Both the position numbers and the translations under genes were made by a program. DNA of 64,000 nucleotides from Porphyrobacter sp. (GTDB lineage: Bacteria > Pseudomonadota > Alphaproteobacteria > Sphingomonadales > Sphingomonadaceae), in assembly GCA_017744315.1 (NCBI GenBank), contig JAGIBN010000002.1, positions 248,001-312,000 of the forward strand. The letters run 5' to 3'. This document shows positions 51,161 to 59,528 of this stretch, piece by piece (position 1 is the stretch's first letter; each line of letters begins with the position of its first letter). The notes below the pieces were generated by a model. The model was not told the DNA's origin. It searched no databases and worked only from the letters and a program-made list of their open reading frames with translations.

Positions 51161-52246
51161 CTACAGAAGTTGCATCTGCCCGTCCAAAGAGGGGGGAACA
51201 AATTGGCCGGTATCGAGTTGGAGCCTGTCCGTTTCGATGCCCGCTCGCCTTTTTGCTATCCGAAAACGCGCCCGAAATAGGTCAGCCCAGACGCCACTAG
51301 GTCTCATCCTGCTGAAGAAACTTGGATCATTGTCTCGTCCACCGCGCATCGATTGAACGATTGCCATGACTTTGTCCCCGCGCTCGGGAAAATGGACGGA
51401 GAGCCACTCGCGAAACAGCGGTGCGACCTCGTGGGGAAGTCTCAGCGGAATCCATCCGATCGAACGAACGCCTATCGCTCCGACGCGAGACACGATGTCT
51501 TCCATGAACTCATCGGTGATGGCGGGTATGATCGGAGCGATCGAACAGTGCGCCGGCACTTTGGCCTCGACCAGCGACTTCAAGGCCGCGATCCGCTTCG
51601 TGGGAGCAGGCGCCCTCGGCTCGAGCATGCCCGAAAGCCGCGCATCGAGCGTGGTGACCGAGATAGCGACGGCTACGAGCTGAAGGCGGGCCAATTGCTC
51701 CAGAAGATCCAAATCCTTGAGGACCCTATCGGATTTGGTTGTGATGGTGACAGGATGGCGGGTCTCCAAGCACACTTCGAGCAATGACCGCGTGATCCGG
51801 TATCGCCCCTCGATGGGTTGGTAGGGATCGGTGTTAGTACCCATAGCGATGGGCTTGGGTCTGTAGCGAGGCCGGGCCAGCGTCTCGCGCAGCAACTGCG
51901 CGGCATTCGGTTTGGCAAACAGCCTGGTCTCGAAGTCCAGCCCTGGCGACAGGTCATGGAACGCGTGGCTTGGTCGGGCGAAACAGTAGATGCAGCCATG
52001 CTCACATCCCCGATAGGCGTTGATCGCGCGATCGAAGCCGATGTCGGGTGATTGGTTGAAGGTGAGTATTGTTTTCGGTCGCTCTTCGGTCACCGTGGTG
52101 CGCAGCTTGATCGGCGGACCGTCCAGGGTCTCCACGTAGTCCCGCCAATCGCCATCTTGCTCCCGTTGCGCGAGGCCGAAGCGGTCTGGGACAGAGGCCG
52201 ATTGGGCGCCACGGCCCTCAACTGCAGGATCTAGCCGGCGTTCCAT
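51161..52246 (-). CDS. PA0069-family radical SAM protein
   Basis: 361-residue radical SAM enzyme related to spore photoproduct lyase. The iron-sulfur site RGCEHGCIYCFARPSHAF has the CxxxCxxC spacing, followed by AMGTNTDPYQPIE, VTITTKSDRVLKDLDLL and a C-terminal SFFSRMRPSG region, as in the PA0069 family. The function is not established; a role in repairing a DNA lesion is a reasonable guess from the family and from the LexA box at its start. ATG 52246 has no ribosome site and lies six bases from the box; in-frame GTGs at 52285 and 52300 would precede the box. Confidence 0.9.
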   Translation of the reverse strand: MERRLDPAVEGRGAQSASVPDRFGLAQREQDGDWRDYVETLDGPPIKLRTTVTEERPKTILTFNQSPDIGFDRAINAYRGCEHGCIYCFARPSHAFHDLSPGLDFETRLFAKPNAAQLLRETLARPRYRPKPIAMGTNTDPYQPIEGRYRITRSLLEVCLETRHPVTITTKSDRVLKDLDLLEQLARLQLVAVAISVTTLDARLSGMLEPRAPAPTKRIAALKSLVEAKVPAHCSIAPIIPAITDEFMEDIVSRVGAIGVRSIGWIPLRLPHEVAPLFREWLSVHFPERGDKVMAIVQSMRGGRDNDPSFFSRMRPSGVWADLFRARFRIAKRRAGIETDRLQLDTGQFVPPSLDGQMQLL

Positions 52247-52251
52247 GGAAG

Positions 52252-52266
52252 GAACATACAGGGAAC
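52252..52266. promoter_or_regulatory. LexA/SOS box GAAC-N7-GAAC
   Basis: GAAC (52252-52255), seven bases ATACAGG, GAAC (52263-52266); on the minus strand GTTC-N7-GTTC, the alphaproteobacterial LexA consensus. It sits in the 20-base gap between two divergent starts (52246 and 52267), so LexA binding would block both. I found no second such box in the other intergenic regions of this window. Confidence 0.75.
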
Positions 52267-52647
52267 ATGAGTCGACGGCAATCACAGAAGTTGGCCGCAC
52301 GGCTGTCTTGCGTTCTTTCGACCGTGAGCCATACTCGCGGGATGGTCTGGGATCTGCGCCGCGCCATGCTCAAGAAGGAGGAGTTCGAGTCCGCTCGTCT
52401 AATGGACTTCGACTTCCGCCAGCGCGTGAGGGCCACGCGGCTGCTGGCGCGGGAGCTGGGCATCGAGGAAAGCGGCCTCGTGCGCGACACTGCGGTTCTC
52501 GAGCAGGATGCCCTGATCGATCTGACTGCCCAGAGGTCAGGGTGGGTCCGTCAGGAAGTCTCCGAACGGTATTCGCAATGCCTCTCCAGGGCGCGAGAGC
52601 AGCTCATCGCGGAAATTGGAGACCCAACCCCCAATCGCCTGGGGTGA
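52267..52647 (+). CDS. Conserved hypothetical protein, SOS-box controlled candidate
   Basis: 126-residue soluble, mostly helical, charged protein. Features are an Arg/Lys-rich start (RRQSQKLAARL), a middle segment KKEEFESARLMDFDFRQRV and an end GDPTPNRLG. No recognised domain, no signal peptide, no membrane helix. The ATG directly follows the LexA box, and AGGGA two bases upstream is too close to be a normal ribosome site, so the mRNA may be nearly leaderless. Its divergent partner is the PA0069-family radical SAM gene. Confidence 0.75.
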   Translation: MSRRQSQKLAARLSCVLSTVSHTRGMVWDLRRAMLKKEEFESARLMDFDFRQRVRATRLLARELGIEESGLVRDTAVLEQDALIDLTAQRSGWVRQEVSERYSQCLSRAREQLIAEIGDPTPNRLG

Positions 52648-52661
52648 ATGGAGAGTTTTCG

Positions 52662-53009
52662 TTACAGGTCGAGCAGGAAAACAGGCATGGCCGCGGCGAT
52701 TATAGCCAGTGCCTGCAGCGCCAGCATCTTCACCGTGCCTCTGGGATCACGCATAGACCATCGAACGGCGAACCATCCGATAACCGGCAATTGCAGGATC
52801 ATGAGCAGCTGCCACAGACGCGCCGTAGCGCTCTCGTCAGGACGCGCGACACCGTTTTCGACGACCATGTAAGGTTCGTGCGGACCGGTTGCGAGATAAG
52901 TGACCAGGAGGCAGGTAGCGGCCCCAGACATCAGCAGGGGAACCCATGCACTTACTGAACGCGAGGCCAAAGCTCTCCCGCCCTCAGCACCGTGTCTTTG
53001 GTTTTGCAT
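52662..53009 (-). CDS. Small membrane protein, unknown
   Basis: 115 residues with three probable membrane helices (VPLLMSGAATCLLVTYLATG, LWQLLMILQLPVIGWFAV, MLALQALAIIAAAMPVFLL). A polar N-terminus of about 25 residues precedes them. The start at 53009 has GAGGAG seven bases upstream; the open frame extends five codons further. It converges with the 126-residue hypothetical gene, 14 bases apart. No family recognised. Confidence 0.7.
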   Translation of the reverse strand: MQNQRHGAEGGRALASRSVSAWVPLLMSGAATCLLVTYLATGPHEPYMVVENGVARPDESATARLWQLLMILQLPVIGWFAVRWSMRDPRGTVKMLALQALAIIAAAMPVFLLDL

Positions 53010-53110
53010 CGTCCATCTCCTCAATCGAAGATGGCGACTGGTGCCTTCAACTCGGCATGAGCGTCATGAGGGGAGGGTGAGGTTTCCCTGAAAACCGTTA
53101 CGCCGGCGCG

Positions 53111-53638
53111 TCATTTCTCGCGGAGACGCGGCATCAGTTCGACGAAATTGCAGGGACGATTACGGCTGTCGAGCTGCTCTGCAAGGATGCCGTCCCACCC
53201 GTCCTTCACCGCGCCGTTCGAACCGGGCAGGGCAAAGATGTAGGTTCCCCGGGCAACAGCGGCACAGGCGCGTGACTGGACGGTGCTTGTGCCGATGCTC
53301 TTGTAGCTGATCCAGCGGAACAGCTCGCCGAAGCCTTCTATCTCCTTTTCCTTGATCCGGTTGATCGCCTCAGGCGTGACATCCCGCCCGGTGAGGCCGG
53401 TGCCGCCTGTCGAAACGATAGCGTCGACTTGAGGGTCGTCGATCCAGTTGTTGAACCGCCTGACGATCGCGTCGGCATCGTCCTTCTCGATGGCGCGCGC
53501 GGCAAGCTTGTGGCCAGCGCCTACGATCCGCTCGGCGAGGATATCGCCCGAGGTATCTTCATCCGGTCCCCTGGTGTCGGAAACCGTGAGAAGAGCGATG
53601 TTTATCGGTTTGAATTGACGCTCTAAATCGATCGCCAT
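53111..53638 (-). CDS. moaB: Molybdenum cofactor biosynthesis protein B
   Basis: MoaB/MogA-type protein of 175 residues. The molybdopterin-binding signature VSTGGTGLTGRDVTPEAI and the N-terminal LTVSDTRGPDEDTSGDIL are clear. MoaB acts in adenylylation of molybdopterin in some species, but the exact role varies. The ATG shares a base with the stop of the lytic transglycosylase gene (TGATG), and no other molybdenum genes are in the window. Confidence 0.93.
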   Translation of the reverse strand: MAIDLERQFKPINIALLTVSDTRGPDEDTSGDILAERIVGAGHKLAARAIEKDDADAIVRRFNNWIDDPQVDAIVSTGGTGLTGRDVTPEAINRIKEKEIEGFGELFRWISYKSIGTSTVQSRACAAVARGTYIFALPGSNGAVKDGWDGILAEQLDSRNRPCNFVELMPRLREK

Positions 53639-55389
53639 CAGTTGGCCCCGGCAGAAAGGTAAACGCGCCCGCCACCGCTCTCATTGCTTCCCGGAAAGGC
53701 CGGCCAGGCGTTCTGCGCCAACGCGATGCGGCTGCCGGACAAGGCTTCGGCCTGGCGTTCGTACATCCAGTAGTTCTTCATCACGATGGAGACGTAGCTG
53801 CGGGTCTCCCAATACGGAATTGATTCCATGTAGAGCAACGGATCCCCCTGATCCCGGACCTCGTAGTTCCAGCGGGTCACCGGAGTGAGTCCGGCGTTAT
53901 AGGCGGCGATGATCTTGGGAAGCGCGCCGCCCGTCGCCGGACTGTCGCGCAGCATTTCCAGGTTCTGCTGACCGAACGCCAGGTTCACGCTTGGGTTGAA
54001 GATGTCCACCTGGCTGGCGCTCATGCCCAGTCCGGGAGCATGTTGGCGCACGGTGATAGGTGTGATCTGCATCAGTCCCTGCGCCTTAGCCGGGCTGACA
54101 GCCTCGGAGCGGAAATTCGATTCCTGCAGCGTGTGGGCGTAGGCCAGCGCGGGATCTACTCGCCAGCCCGTCATCGGCGCCCATTTCGGCGAGGGGAACT
54201 GCGACGCCGGGTGGGCTTGCGCTCCGCTAGGTGCGTTGTTGGCCATGTAGAGCTGTGTCGAAGGCAGGCTCAGATCGCGGGCGAGGCGTGACAGGGCTCC
54301 GTAATCACCGGGATCACCTATCTGTGCCTGATGCAGCAGAACCTGGCTGCAAAGCTTATCGCGACCGATTTCGGCCAATGCCACAGCGACGCGAACATTG
54401 CTGATGCCACCGACGCGCTGCCAGTCCTCGTCGGAGAAATCGGCCTTGGCCTGCCGATCGGGCAGGGCAGTGCCCAACTGCTCCGATGCAAGCATCCCGT
54501 AGAGCGTTTCGTCGGCACCCGCGGAGAGGCGCAGGAATTCAGAGCTGCGGTCCGGTTGGCGGCACCGTAGGGCCGCGCGTCCGGCCCAGTAGTAGGCAGC
54601 AGAGCGCAGTTCAGTATTGGCTGCGCCGTAAGCCGCGCGCTCGAAGGCTTGCCCAGCCTGTTCGCAGTCACCGAGCCGCCACGCCGCGAGACCCATGGTC
54701 CAGTCGCCCTCGGCCACCCACGGACCAGAACCGGCCCCTACCGTGGCCGCCTGGGCAAAGGCCTGGGTATCCATGTTCTCGATGTAATAGCTCCAGGCGA
54801 CCTTCTGGCGCCATTCGGCCTTCGCTTCCGGGCTGAGCTGGGCGTCGATACCGTCGAGGAGGATACGGGCCCCGTCGGGATCGTCGTTGGTAATCCGTTC
54901 TTGAATCGCGGTGCGTATGTCCGCCGGCATGGTGCCGTCTTCAATCGAGCGAGGCCGTGTCCGTTTCGAGGTGCCGCCGGTCGCATAGAAGCGTTGTTCG
55001 TACGGCAGGGCGGGCATGGCGGTAGCGCCGCGCGTACTGGCGAGGCGGGCCAACCGTTCTGCTTGTGGCAGGTCTCGCCCAGTTACGAACCAGGATTCGA
55101 TCTGCGGCAGTTCAACTTTCGGCGAGTTGGCGGCCAGGTAAATCTCAGCCCGGGCAATTGGATGGAGGATACCGTCGCGCTGCGACAGCAGAGCTTCAGC
55201 GCCCGCCCAGTCCTGCCGGTCGATCGCTGCGAACACTTGCGTGTAATAATCGCGCGTCGCCTGGTCGAGCTGCCGCGGTGCCTCGCTGCGAGAGGACCGG
55301 CTCGAAAAGTACTCTCGTGTAGGCTGAGCGCTGGCCGGCACCGCGCAAACCGCGGCAACCGCGCCCAAGGCGAGCATCAGTGTCCTCAT
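53638..55389 (-). CDS. Soluble-type lytic murein transglycosylase
   Basis: 583 residues. A signal peptide (RTLMLALGAVAAVCAVPASA) is followed by a long alpha-helical superhelical region with TPR-like repeats and a C-terminal lysozyme-like SLT domain, with the catalytic Glu in TLQESNFRSEAVSPAKAQG, then MQITP and IIAAYNAGLTPVTRW. It cleaves peptidoglycan to 1,6-anhydro-MurNAc products in the periplasm. The ATG overlaps the stop of the UDG-like gene (ATGA), and its stop overlaps the moaB start, so the three are one operon. Confidence 0.93.
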   Translation of the reverse strand: MRTLMLALGAVAAVCAVPASAQPTREYFSSRSSRSEAPRQLDQATRDYYTQVFAAIDRQDWAGAEALLSQRDGILHPIARAEIYLAANSPKVELPQIESWFVTGRDLPQAERLARLASTRGATAMPALPYEQRFYATGGTSKRTRPRSIEDGTMPADIRTAIQERITNDDPDGARILLDGIDAQLSPEAKAEWRQKVAWSYYIENMDTQAFAQAATVGAGSGPWVAEGDWTMGLAAWRLGDCEQAGQAFERAAYGAANTELRSAAYYWAGRAALRCRQPDRSSEFLRLSAGADETLYGMLASEQLGTALPDRQAKADFSDEDWQRVGGISNVRVAVALAEIGRDKLCSQVLLHQAQIGDPGDYGALSRLARDLSLPSTQLYMANNAPSGAQAHPASQFPSPKWAPMTGWRVDPALAYAHTLQESNFRSEAVSPAKAQGLMQITPITVRQHAPGLGMSASQVDIFNPSVNLAFGQQNLEMLRDSPATGGALPKIIAAYNAGLTPVTRWNYEVRDQGDPLLYMESIPYWETRSYVSIVMKNYWMYERQAEALSGSRIALAQNAWPAFPGSNESGGGRVYLSAGAN

Positions 55390-56138
55390 CGTGCGTCCCC
55401 GTCCGTCCATTCAAGCCATCGCCGCCAGAGCGAAGCACGCAACATGGGGTGATCAAGCAATCGCCCGGGCGCGTAGCTCGCCAAAAGCGGCAGATTGCGG
55501 CCTTGAATCGCGAATTCTCCAATTGCGGGAGTGCCTTGCGCTGGATCGTGCCCCACAAGCGGTAGAATGCCCGTTCCGAAAACGATCAGCCTGGTTGGAT
55601 TGGCCAGTTCAATGTGGTGCCGGATGATGGCGCCAAGTCCTTGGGAAGACAGGCGTTCCCAATCCGGCATCTCAATATGTTGAGGCAGGGCTGAAGCGAA
55701 ATAGACCTGTTCAGGCGCAAGACCCGCCGCTTTGGCGAACGACGCCAGCAGATTGCCCTGAGGACCCGCCAACAAGCTCTCGCCGTCCCCTGCTTCTGGC
55801 ATTGGCACGACCATCATCACCGACGCGCCATGCTCGCCGCGCGGCGGAACACGAGGGTGGGCGCTGGTTTGGCCAAGGCTCGGTTCTTCCAACCACCATT
55901 GTTTGAAAGCGCCGAGATCCGTGGGCCAGGTCGCGGGTTCGCCGCCCATTGGCGGGATTGCCGGCTCAGGCTCAACCGGCGGGCGAACCGGTGCAACCGG
56001 CACGGGAGTTGCGGGTGTTTCCTCGGCGAGCCAGGAAACGGGTTCGTCCTGAAACACCAGGTCAACGCCTGCGTCCCGCCACCATGCTTGGGTGGCGGCG
56101 ATGCTATCTGCGAGCGTCGGGGCGGGGCGGTTGTTCAT
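55386..56138 (-). CDS. Degenerate uracil-DNA glycosylase superfamily protein
   Basis: 250 residues. The N-terminal 100 residues are a short helical part (AWWRDAGVDLVF) and a Pro-rich linker. The C-terminal part resembles family 4 UDG: VPMPEAGDGESLLAGPQGNLL in the place of the GEAPG catalytic block, and SYAPGRLLDHPMLRASLW where UDG has HPS/HPA. There is no cysteine at all, so the Fe-S cluster of family 4 is absent, and the catalytic motifs are altered. Glycosylase activity is doubtful. The start at 56138 is chosen by the conserved WWRDAGVD region; an in-frame opening runs back to 56315 across the neighbouring gene's start. Confidence 0.75.
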   Translation of the reverse strand: MNNRPAPTLADSIAATQAWWRDAGVDLVFQDEPVSWLAEETPATPVPVAPVRPPVEPEPAIPPMGGEPATWPTDLGAFKQWWLEEPSLGQTSAHPRVPPRGEHGASVMMVVPMPEAGDGESLLAGPQGNLLASFAKAAGLAPEQVYFASALPQHIEMPDWERLSSQGLGAIIRHHIELANPTRLIVFGTGILPLVGHDPAQGTPAIGEFAIQGRNLPLLASYAPGRLLDHPMLRASLWRRWLEWTDGDAR

Positions 56139-56220
56139 GTGATGCGCTCGGGTCTTGACCTGCTGCCATGCGGCGATCAAGTCCCGAAGCCATGCTAACC
56201 CCCCAAACTGACAACCACCA

Positions 56221-57876
56221 ATGAGCGAGCAACACCCTGAACGCGAGGCCATGCCGGTCGATGTCGTCATCGCCGGAGCCGGACCTGCCGGCCTTGCAGC
56301 GGCCATTCGCCTCAAGCAGCTTAACGAAGATCTCGAGGTCGTCGTGCTCGAGAAGGGGTCTGAGGTTGGCGCTCACATACTAAGCGGCGCGGTGATCGAC
56401 CCGCGGGCTCTCGACGAGTTGCTGCCCGACTGGCGGGAAAACTGCGCGCTCGCCGAAGTGCCTGTCACCGAAAACCATCATTGGTTCCTCTCCAAAAACG
56501 GCAAGATGGGCATGCCGCATTTCCTGCTGCCACCGCTCATGTCGAACGATGGCTGCTACACCGGCTCGCTTGCGAACCTTTGCCGCTGGCTTGCCGAACA
56601 GGCAGAAGCGCTTGGGGTGCAGGTGTTCCCCGGGTTCCCGGCTTCTGAAGTGCTGTTCGACGAGGACGGTGCGGTAATGGGCCTGGCAACGCAGGACATG
56701 GGCGTTGCCGCCGATGGATCGCACAAACCCGACTACCAGCCCGGAATGGAGCTTCACGCCAAGTATACCTTGCTGGCCGAGGGCGCTCGGGGACATCTGA
56801 CCAAGCGGCTCAAGAGTCATTTTGCGCTCGACGCTGAAAGTCAGCCGCAAGTTTATGGTATAGGTATCAAAGAGTTGTGGGATATACCTGCGGATCGACA
56901 TGAGCCGGGACGGGTGATCCACACCCAAGGCTGGCCGCTGTCGGAGAACGATACCTGGGGCGGTGGTTTTATCTACCATCAGGCTAATGGCCAGGTCGCG
57001 CTCGGCTTCGTGACCGCGCTCGACTACGCCAATCCCTACATCAGTCCGTTCGAGGAGTTCCAACGCTGGAAGCACCATCCGGCGGTCCTCGAGGTGATCG
57101 AAGGTGGACGCCGTGTGGCTTATGGAGCCCGCGCCATCAACGAGGGCGGTTGGCAATCGGTGCCGAAACTGGCGTTTCCGGGCGGGGCGCTGATCGGGTG
57201 CTCTGCCGGGTTCGTCAACGTGCCGAGGATCAAGGGCAGCCACACCGCAATGAAGAGCGGCATGCTGGCGGCCGAAGCCATTGCGGCTGCTGTCGCGGCA
57301 GACCGCGAGAAGGACGAACTGACAGAGTATGACGGTGCCGTCCGCTCAAGCTGGATCGCCGACGAGCTCAAGCAGGTGCGCAACGCCCAGCCGTTGGTGT
57401 CTCGCTTCGGAGACGTGCTCGGCACGCTGCTCGCCGGAGCGGATATGTGGTTGCGAACCTTGAAGGTGCGTTTGCCGTTCACACTCGGCCATCACACCGA
57501 CGCCGAGGAAACGCGCCGCGCCGATCTCTATCGCCCGATCGCCTATCCCAAGCCGGACGGTAAGATCTCGTTCGACCGGCTGTCATCGGTGTTCCTCTCG
57601 GGTACCAACCACGAGGAAGACCAACCCTGCCACCTCTTGCTCAAGGATCCGACGATCCCGCAGCGAGTGGATTGGCCGGTCTACGCGGGTCCGGAGACCC
57701 GATACTGTCCCGCCGGCGTCTACGAATATGTCGGCGTCGAGGAGGGCGAGCCGCGGTTGGTCATCAACTCGCAGAACTGCGTCCACTGCAAGACTTGCGA
57801 CATCAAGGATCCGCCTCAGAACATCGAATGGGTCACGCCAGAGGGTGGCGGCGGACCCAACTACCCGAACATGTGA
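56221..57876 (+). CDS. Electron transfer flavoprotein-ubiquinone oxidoreductase
   Basis: 551-residue membrane-associated flavoprotein passing electrons from ETF to ubiquinone. The FAD dinucleotide fold IAGAGPAGLAAAIRLKQLN is at the N-terminus, and GFVNVPRIKGSHTAMKSGM is a family mark. A C-terminal ferredoxin-like cluster uses Cys in RYCPAGVYEY and in NCVHCKTCDIKDP. Divergent from the UDG-like gene with an 82-base gap. It links fatty- and amino-acid dehydrogenases to respiration. Confidence 0.97.
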   Translation: MSEQHPEREAMPVDVVIAGAGPAGLAAAIRLKQLNEDLEVVVLEKGSEVGAHILSGAVIDPRALDELLPDWRENCALAEVPVTENHHWFLSKNGKMGMPHFLLPPLMSNDGCYTGSLANLCRWLAEQAEALGVQVFPGFPASEVLFDEDGAVMGLATQDMGVAADGSHKPDYQPGMELHAKYTLLAEGARGHLTKRLKSHFALDAESQPQVYGIGIKELWDIPADRHEPGRVIHTQGWPLSENDTWGGGFIYHQANGQVALGFVTALDYANPYISPFEEFQRWKHHPAVLEVIEGGRRVAYGARAINEGGWQSVPKLAFPGGALIGCSAGFVNVPRIKGSHTAMKSGMLAAEAIAAAVAADREKDELTEYDGAVRSSWIADELKQVRNAQPLVSRFGDVLGTLLAGADMWLRTLKVRLPFTLGHHTDAEETRRADLYRPIAYPKPDGKISFDRLSSVFLSGTNHEEDQPCHLLLKDPTIPQRVDWPVYAGPETRYCPAGVYEYVGVEEGEPRLVINSQNCVHCKTCDIKDPPQNIEWVTPEGGGGPNYPNM

Positions 57877-57885
57877 GCAGGCAGG

Positions 57886-58698
57886 TTGCAGCTCTCCGAA
57901 ACCGCCTACGCCAAGATCAACCTCGCTCTCCACGTCCGTCGACGGCGTGAGGACGGCTACCACGAGCTCGAAACGCTGTTCGCTTTCGTGGACGCAGGCG
58001 ATCGGCTTAGCGCCCGCTCCGCTCCGCAGGATGAGCTAAGGGTTGTTGGTGAGTTCGGTGGGCAATTAACTGATCCATTAGAAAATATCGCAGCGAAAGC
58101 GCTCTCGGTGCTTCCTCGGTCGGATGGTCTTTCGGTCTTGCTCGAGAAGAACTTGCCAGTAGCGGCCGGGCTCGGGGGAGGTTCGGCGGACGCGGGTGCC
58201 ATCTTCCGACTTGTGCGCGACGCCTACGGATTGCCGGACGATTGGCACTCACGCGCAGCAAGGCTTGGCGCCGATGTACCCGCCTGCGTGGAAAGCGAGG
58301 CTTGCATCGGTCGCGGGACAGGCACCGATCTTGAATCCGTTGAGAATAACCTTGCAGGAACAGCGGTCCTGCTCGTGAACCCAAGAGTGCCCCTGTCTAC
58401 CGGCCCTGTATTTGCGGCCTGGGATGGCCTTGATCGCGGGCCGCTGCCTGACGGTCCGGCTTCGCAGATAGCGCGGGAAGGGCGGAACGATCTCGAAGCT
58501 CCGGCCATTTCATTGTGCCCCCCGGTCGCCGAGGTGCTCGAGGAATTGAGGGCGACCACCGCTGACCTGGTGCGCATGAGCGGCTCGGGTGCGACTTGTT
58601 TTGCCCTCTACAGCAGTCATGACGTCATGCTCAAGGCCGCGGAAAACCTGGCTTTTCGCCGCCCCGACTGGTGGCAGTTAAGAGGAAGTCTGAAGTGA
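57886..58698 (+). CDS. ispE: 4-diphosphocytidyl-2-C-methyl-D-erythritol kinase
   Basis: GHMP kinase of the MEP isoprenoid pathway, 270 residues. The N-terminus TAYAKINLALHVRRRREDGY, the ATP loop LPVAAGLGGGSADAGA and the C-terminal MSGSGATCFALY are diagnostic. TTG at 57886 is the start; it lies nine bases after the ETF-QO stop. The stop overlaps the GTG of the next gene (GTGA). Confidence 0.96.
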   Translation: MQLSETAYAKINLALHVRRRREDGYHELETLFAFVDAGDRLSARSAPQDELRVVGEFGGQLTDPLENIAAKALSVLPRSDGLSVLLEKNLPVAAGLGGGSADAGAIFRLVRDAYGLPDDWHSRAARLGADVPACVESEACIGRGTGTDLESVENNLAGTAVLLVNPRVPLSTGPVFAAWDGLDRGPLPDGPASQIAREGRNDLEAPAISLCPPVAEVLEELRATTADLVRMSGSGATCFALYSSHDVMLKAAENLAFRRPDWWQLRGSLK

Positions 58699-59426
58699 TC
58701 GAGGAAGCCTTCCGTGTTCTGGGAACTCCGGTTGTCGGGGGCATTCTGGTGGTGTCCGATCACGCTTCGAACCGGGTCCCTGACGACATCGACCTGGGGA
58801 TCGATCCGGCGCTCCTCGATCAGCATGTGGCGATCGATATCGGAGTGGCCGAGGTTGCGAAGCGTCTGGCCGAGAAGTCAGGGTTCGCGGCCTTTCTCGG
58901 CAACGTCAGCCGGCTCGTGTGCGACTTCAACCGCGAGGAAGACGCGCCTGCCGTCATCCCTCACGCGAGCGACGGGCATGACATTCCCGGCAACCTTTTC
59001 GACGTCGCCGGGCGAGAGGAAAGGCTCGCGCGCTTTCATCGGCCCTATCACTCAGCGCTTTCCGATTTGATCAAGACGGCTCCGCCAAGCCTGATCGTCT
59101 CGCTGCACAGCTTCACGCCGAAGCTCACTACCCGTCCGGAGGAGCTGCGCCCCTGGCAGGTCGGCATTCTCTACAACGAGGACGACCAAGCATCCCGCCT
59201 GGCCATTCCGCTGCTCGAAGCCGAGGGGCTAGTGGTCGGTGACCAGCAGCCCTATTCGGGCAAGCTGCTCAACGCCTCGATGAACCTCCACGCAGAGGGG
59301 AACCGGCTGCCCTACGTGGGGGTCGAGGTGAGGCAGGACCAGATCGCTGATGCCGCCGGGCAGGAGACCTGGGCCGAGCGGCTTGGTCGTGTCGCAGAGG
59401 CCGTTCGTCAGCAATTGGGCCGATAG
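58695..59426 (+). CDS. N-formylglutamate amidohydrolase family protein
   Basis: 243 residues. The segments VVSDHASNRVPDDI, DFNREEDAP, LIVSLHSFTP and LNASMNLHAEGN follow the N-formylglutamate amidohydrolase family, a zinc-dependent amidase acting late in histidine degradation in some bacteria. No other hut genes are here, so the substrate may differ. The GTG at 58695 has GAGGAAG seven bases upstream and overlaps the ispE stop; the frame is open eight codons further. Confidence 0.9.
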   Translation: MIEEAFRVLGTPVVGGILVVSDHASNRVPDDIDLGIDPALLDQHVAIDIGVAEVAKRLAEKSGFAAFLGNVSRLVCDFNREEDAPAVIPHASDGHDIPGNLFDVAGREERLARFHRPYHSALSDLIKTAPPSLIVSLHSFTPKLTTRPEELRPWQVGILYNEDDQASRLAIPLLEAEGLVVGDQQPYSGKLLNASMNLHAEGNRLPYVGVEVRQDQIADAAGQETWAERLGRVAEAVRQQLGR

Positions 59427-59476
59427 CCGGGCTTTGCCTGCCGATGGCCGATTTGTTCTTCGACTGCCCTTCCATC

Positions 59477-59485
59477 TGATATAAT
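59477..59485 (+). promoter_or_regulatory. Extended -10 promoter candidate for ilvD
   Basis: TGA TATAAT at 59477-59485 is a perfect extended -10 element (TGN-TATAAT), 43 bases before the ilvD ATG, in a GC-rich setting where such a sequence is rare. No good -35 hexamer stands at 17 bases, which is acceptable for this class. Confidence 0.6.
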
Positions 59486-59528
59486 GCGCCCGCACATCAG
59501 TTTGCGCACGTTCCGGAAAGCTTAGCCC

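Noticed and set aside
56138-56315. N-terminal extension of the UDG-like gene to 56315
   Set aside because: It would overlap the start of the divergent ETF-QO gene by about 95 bases and has no conserved content.
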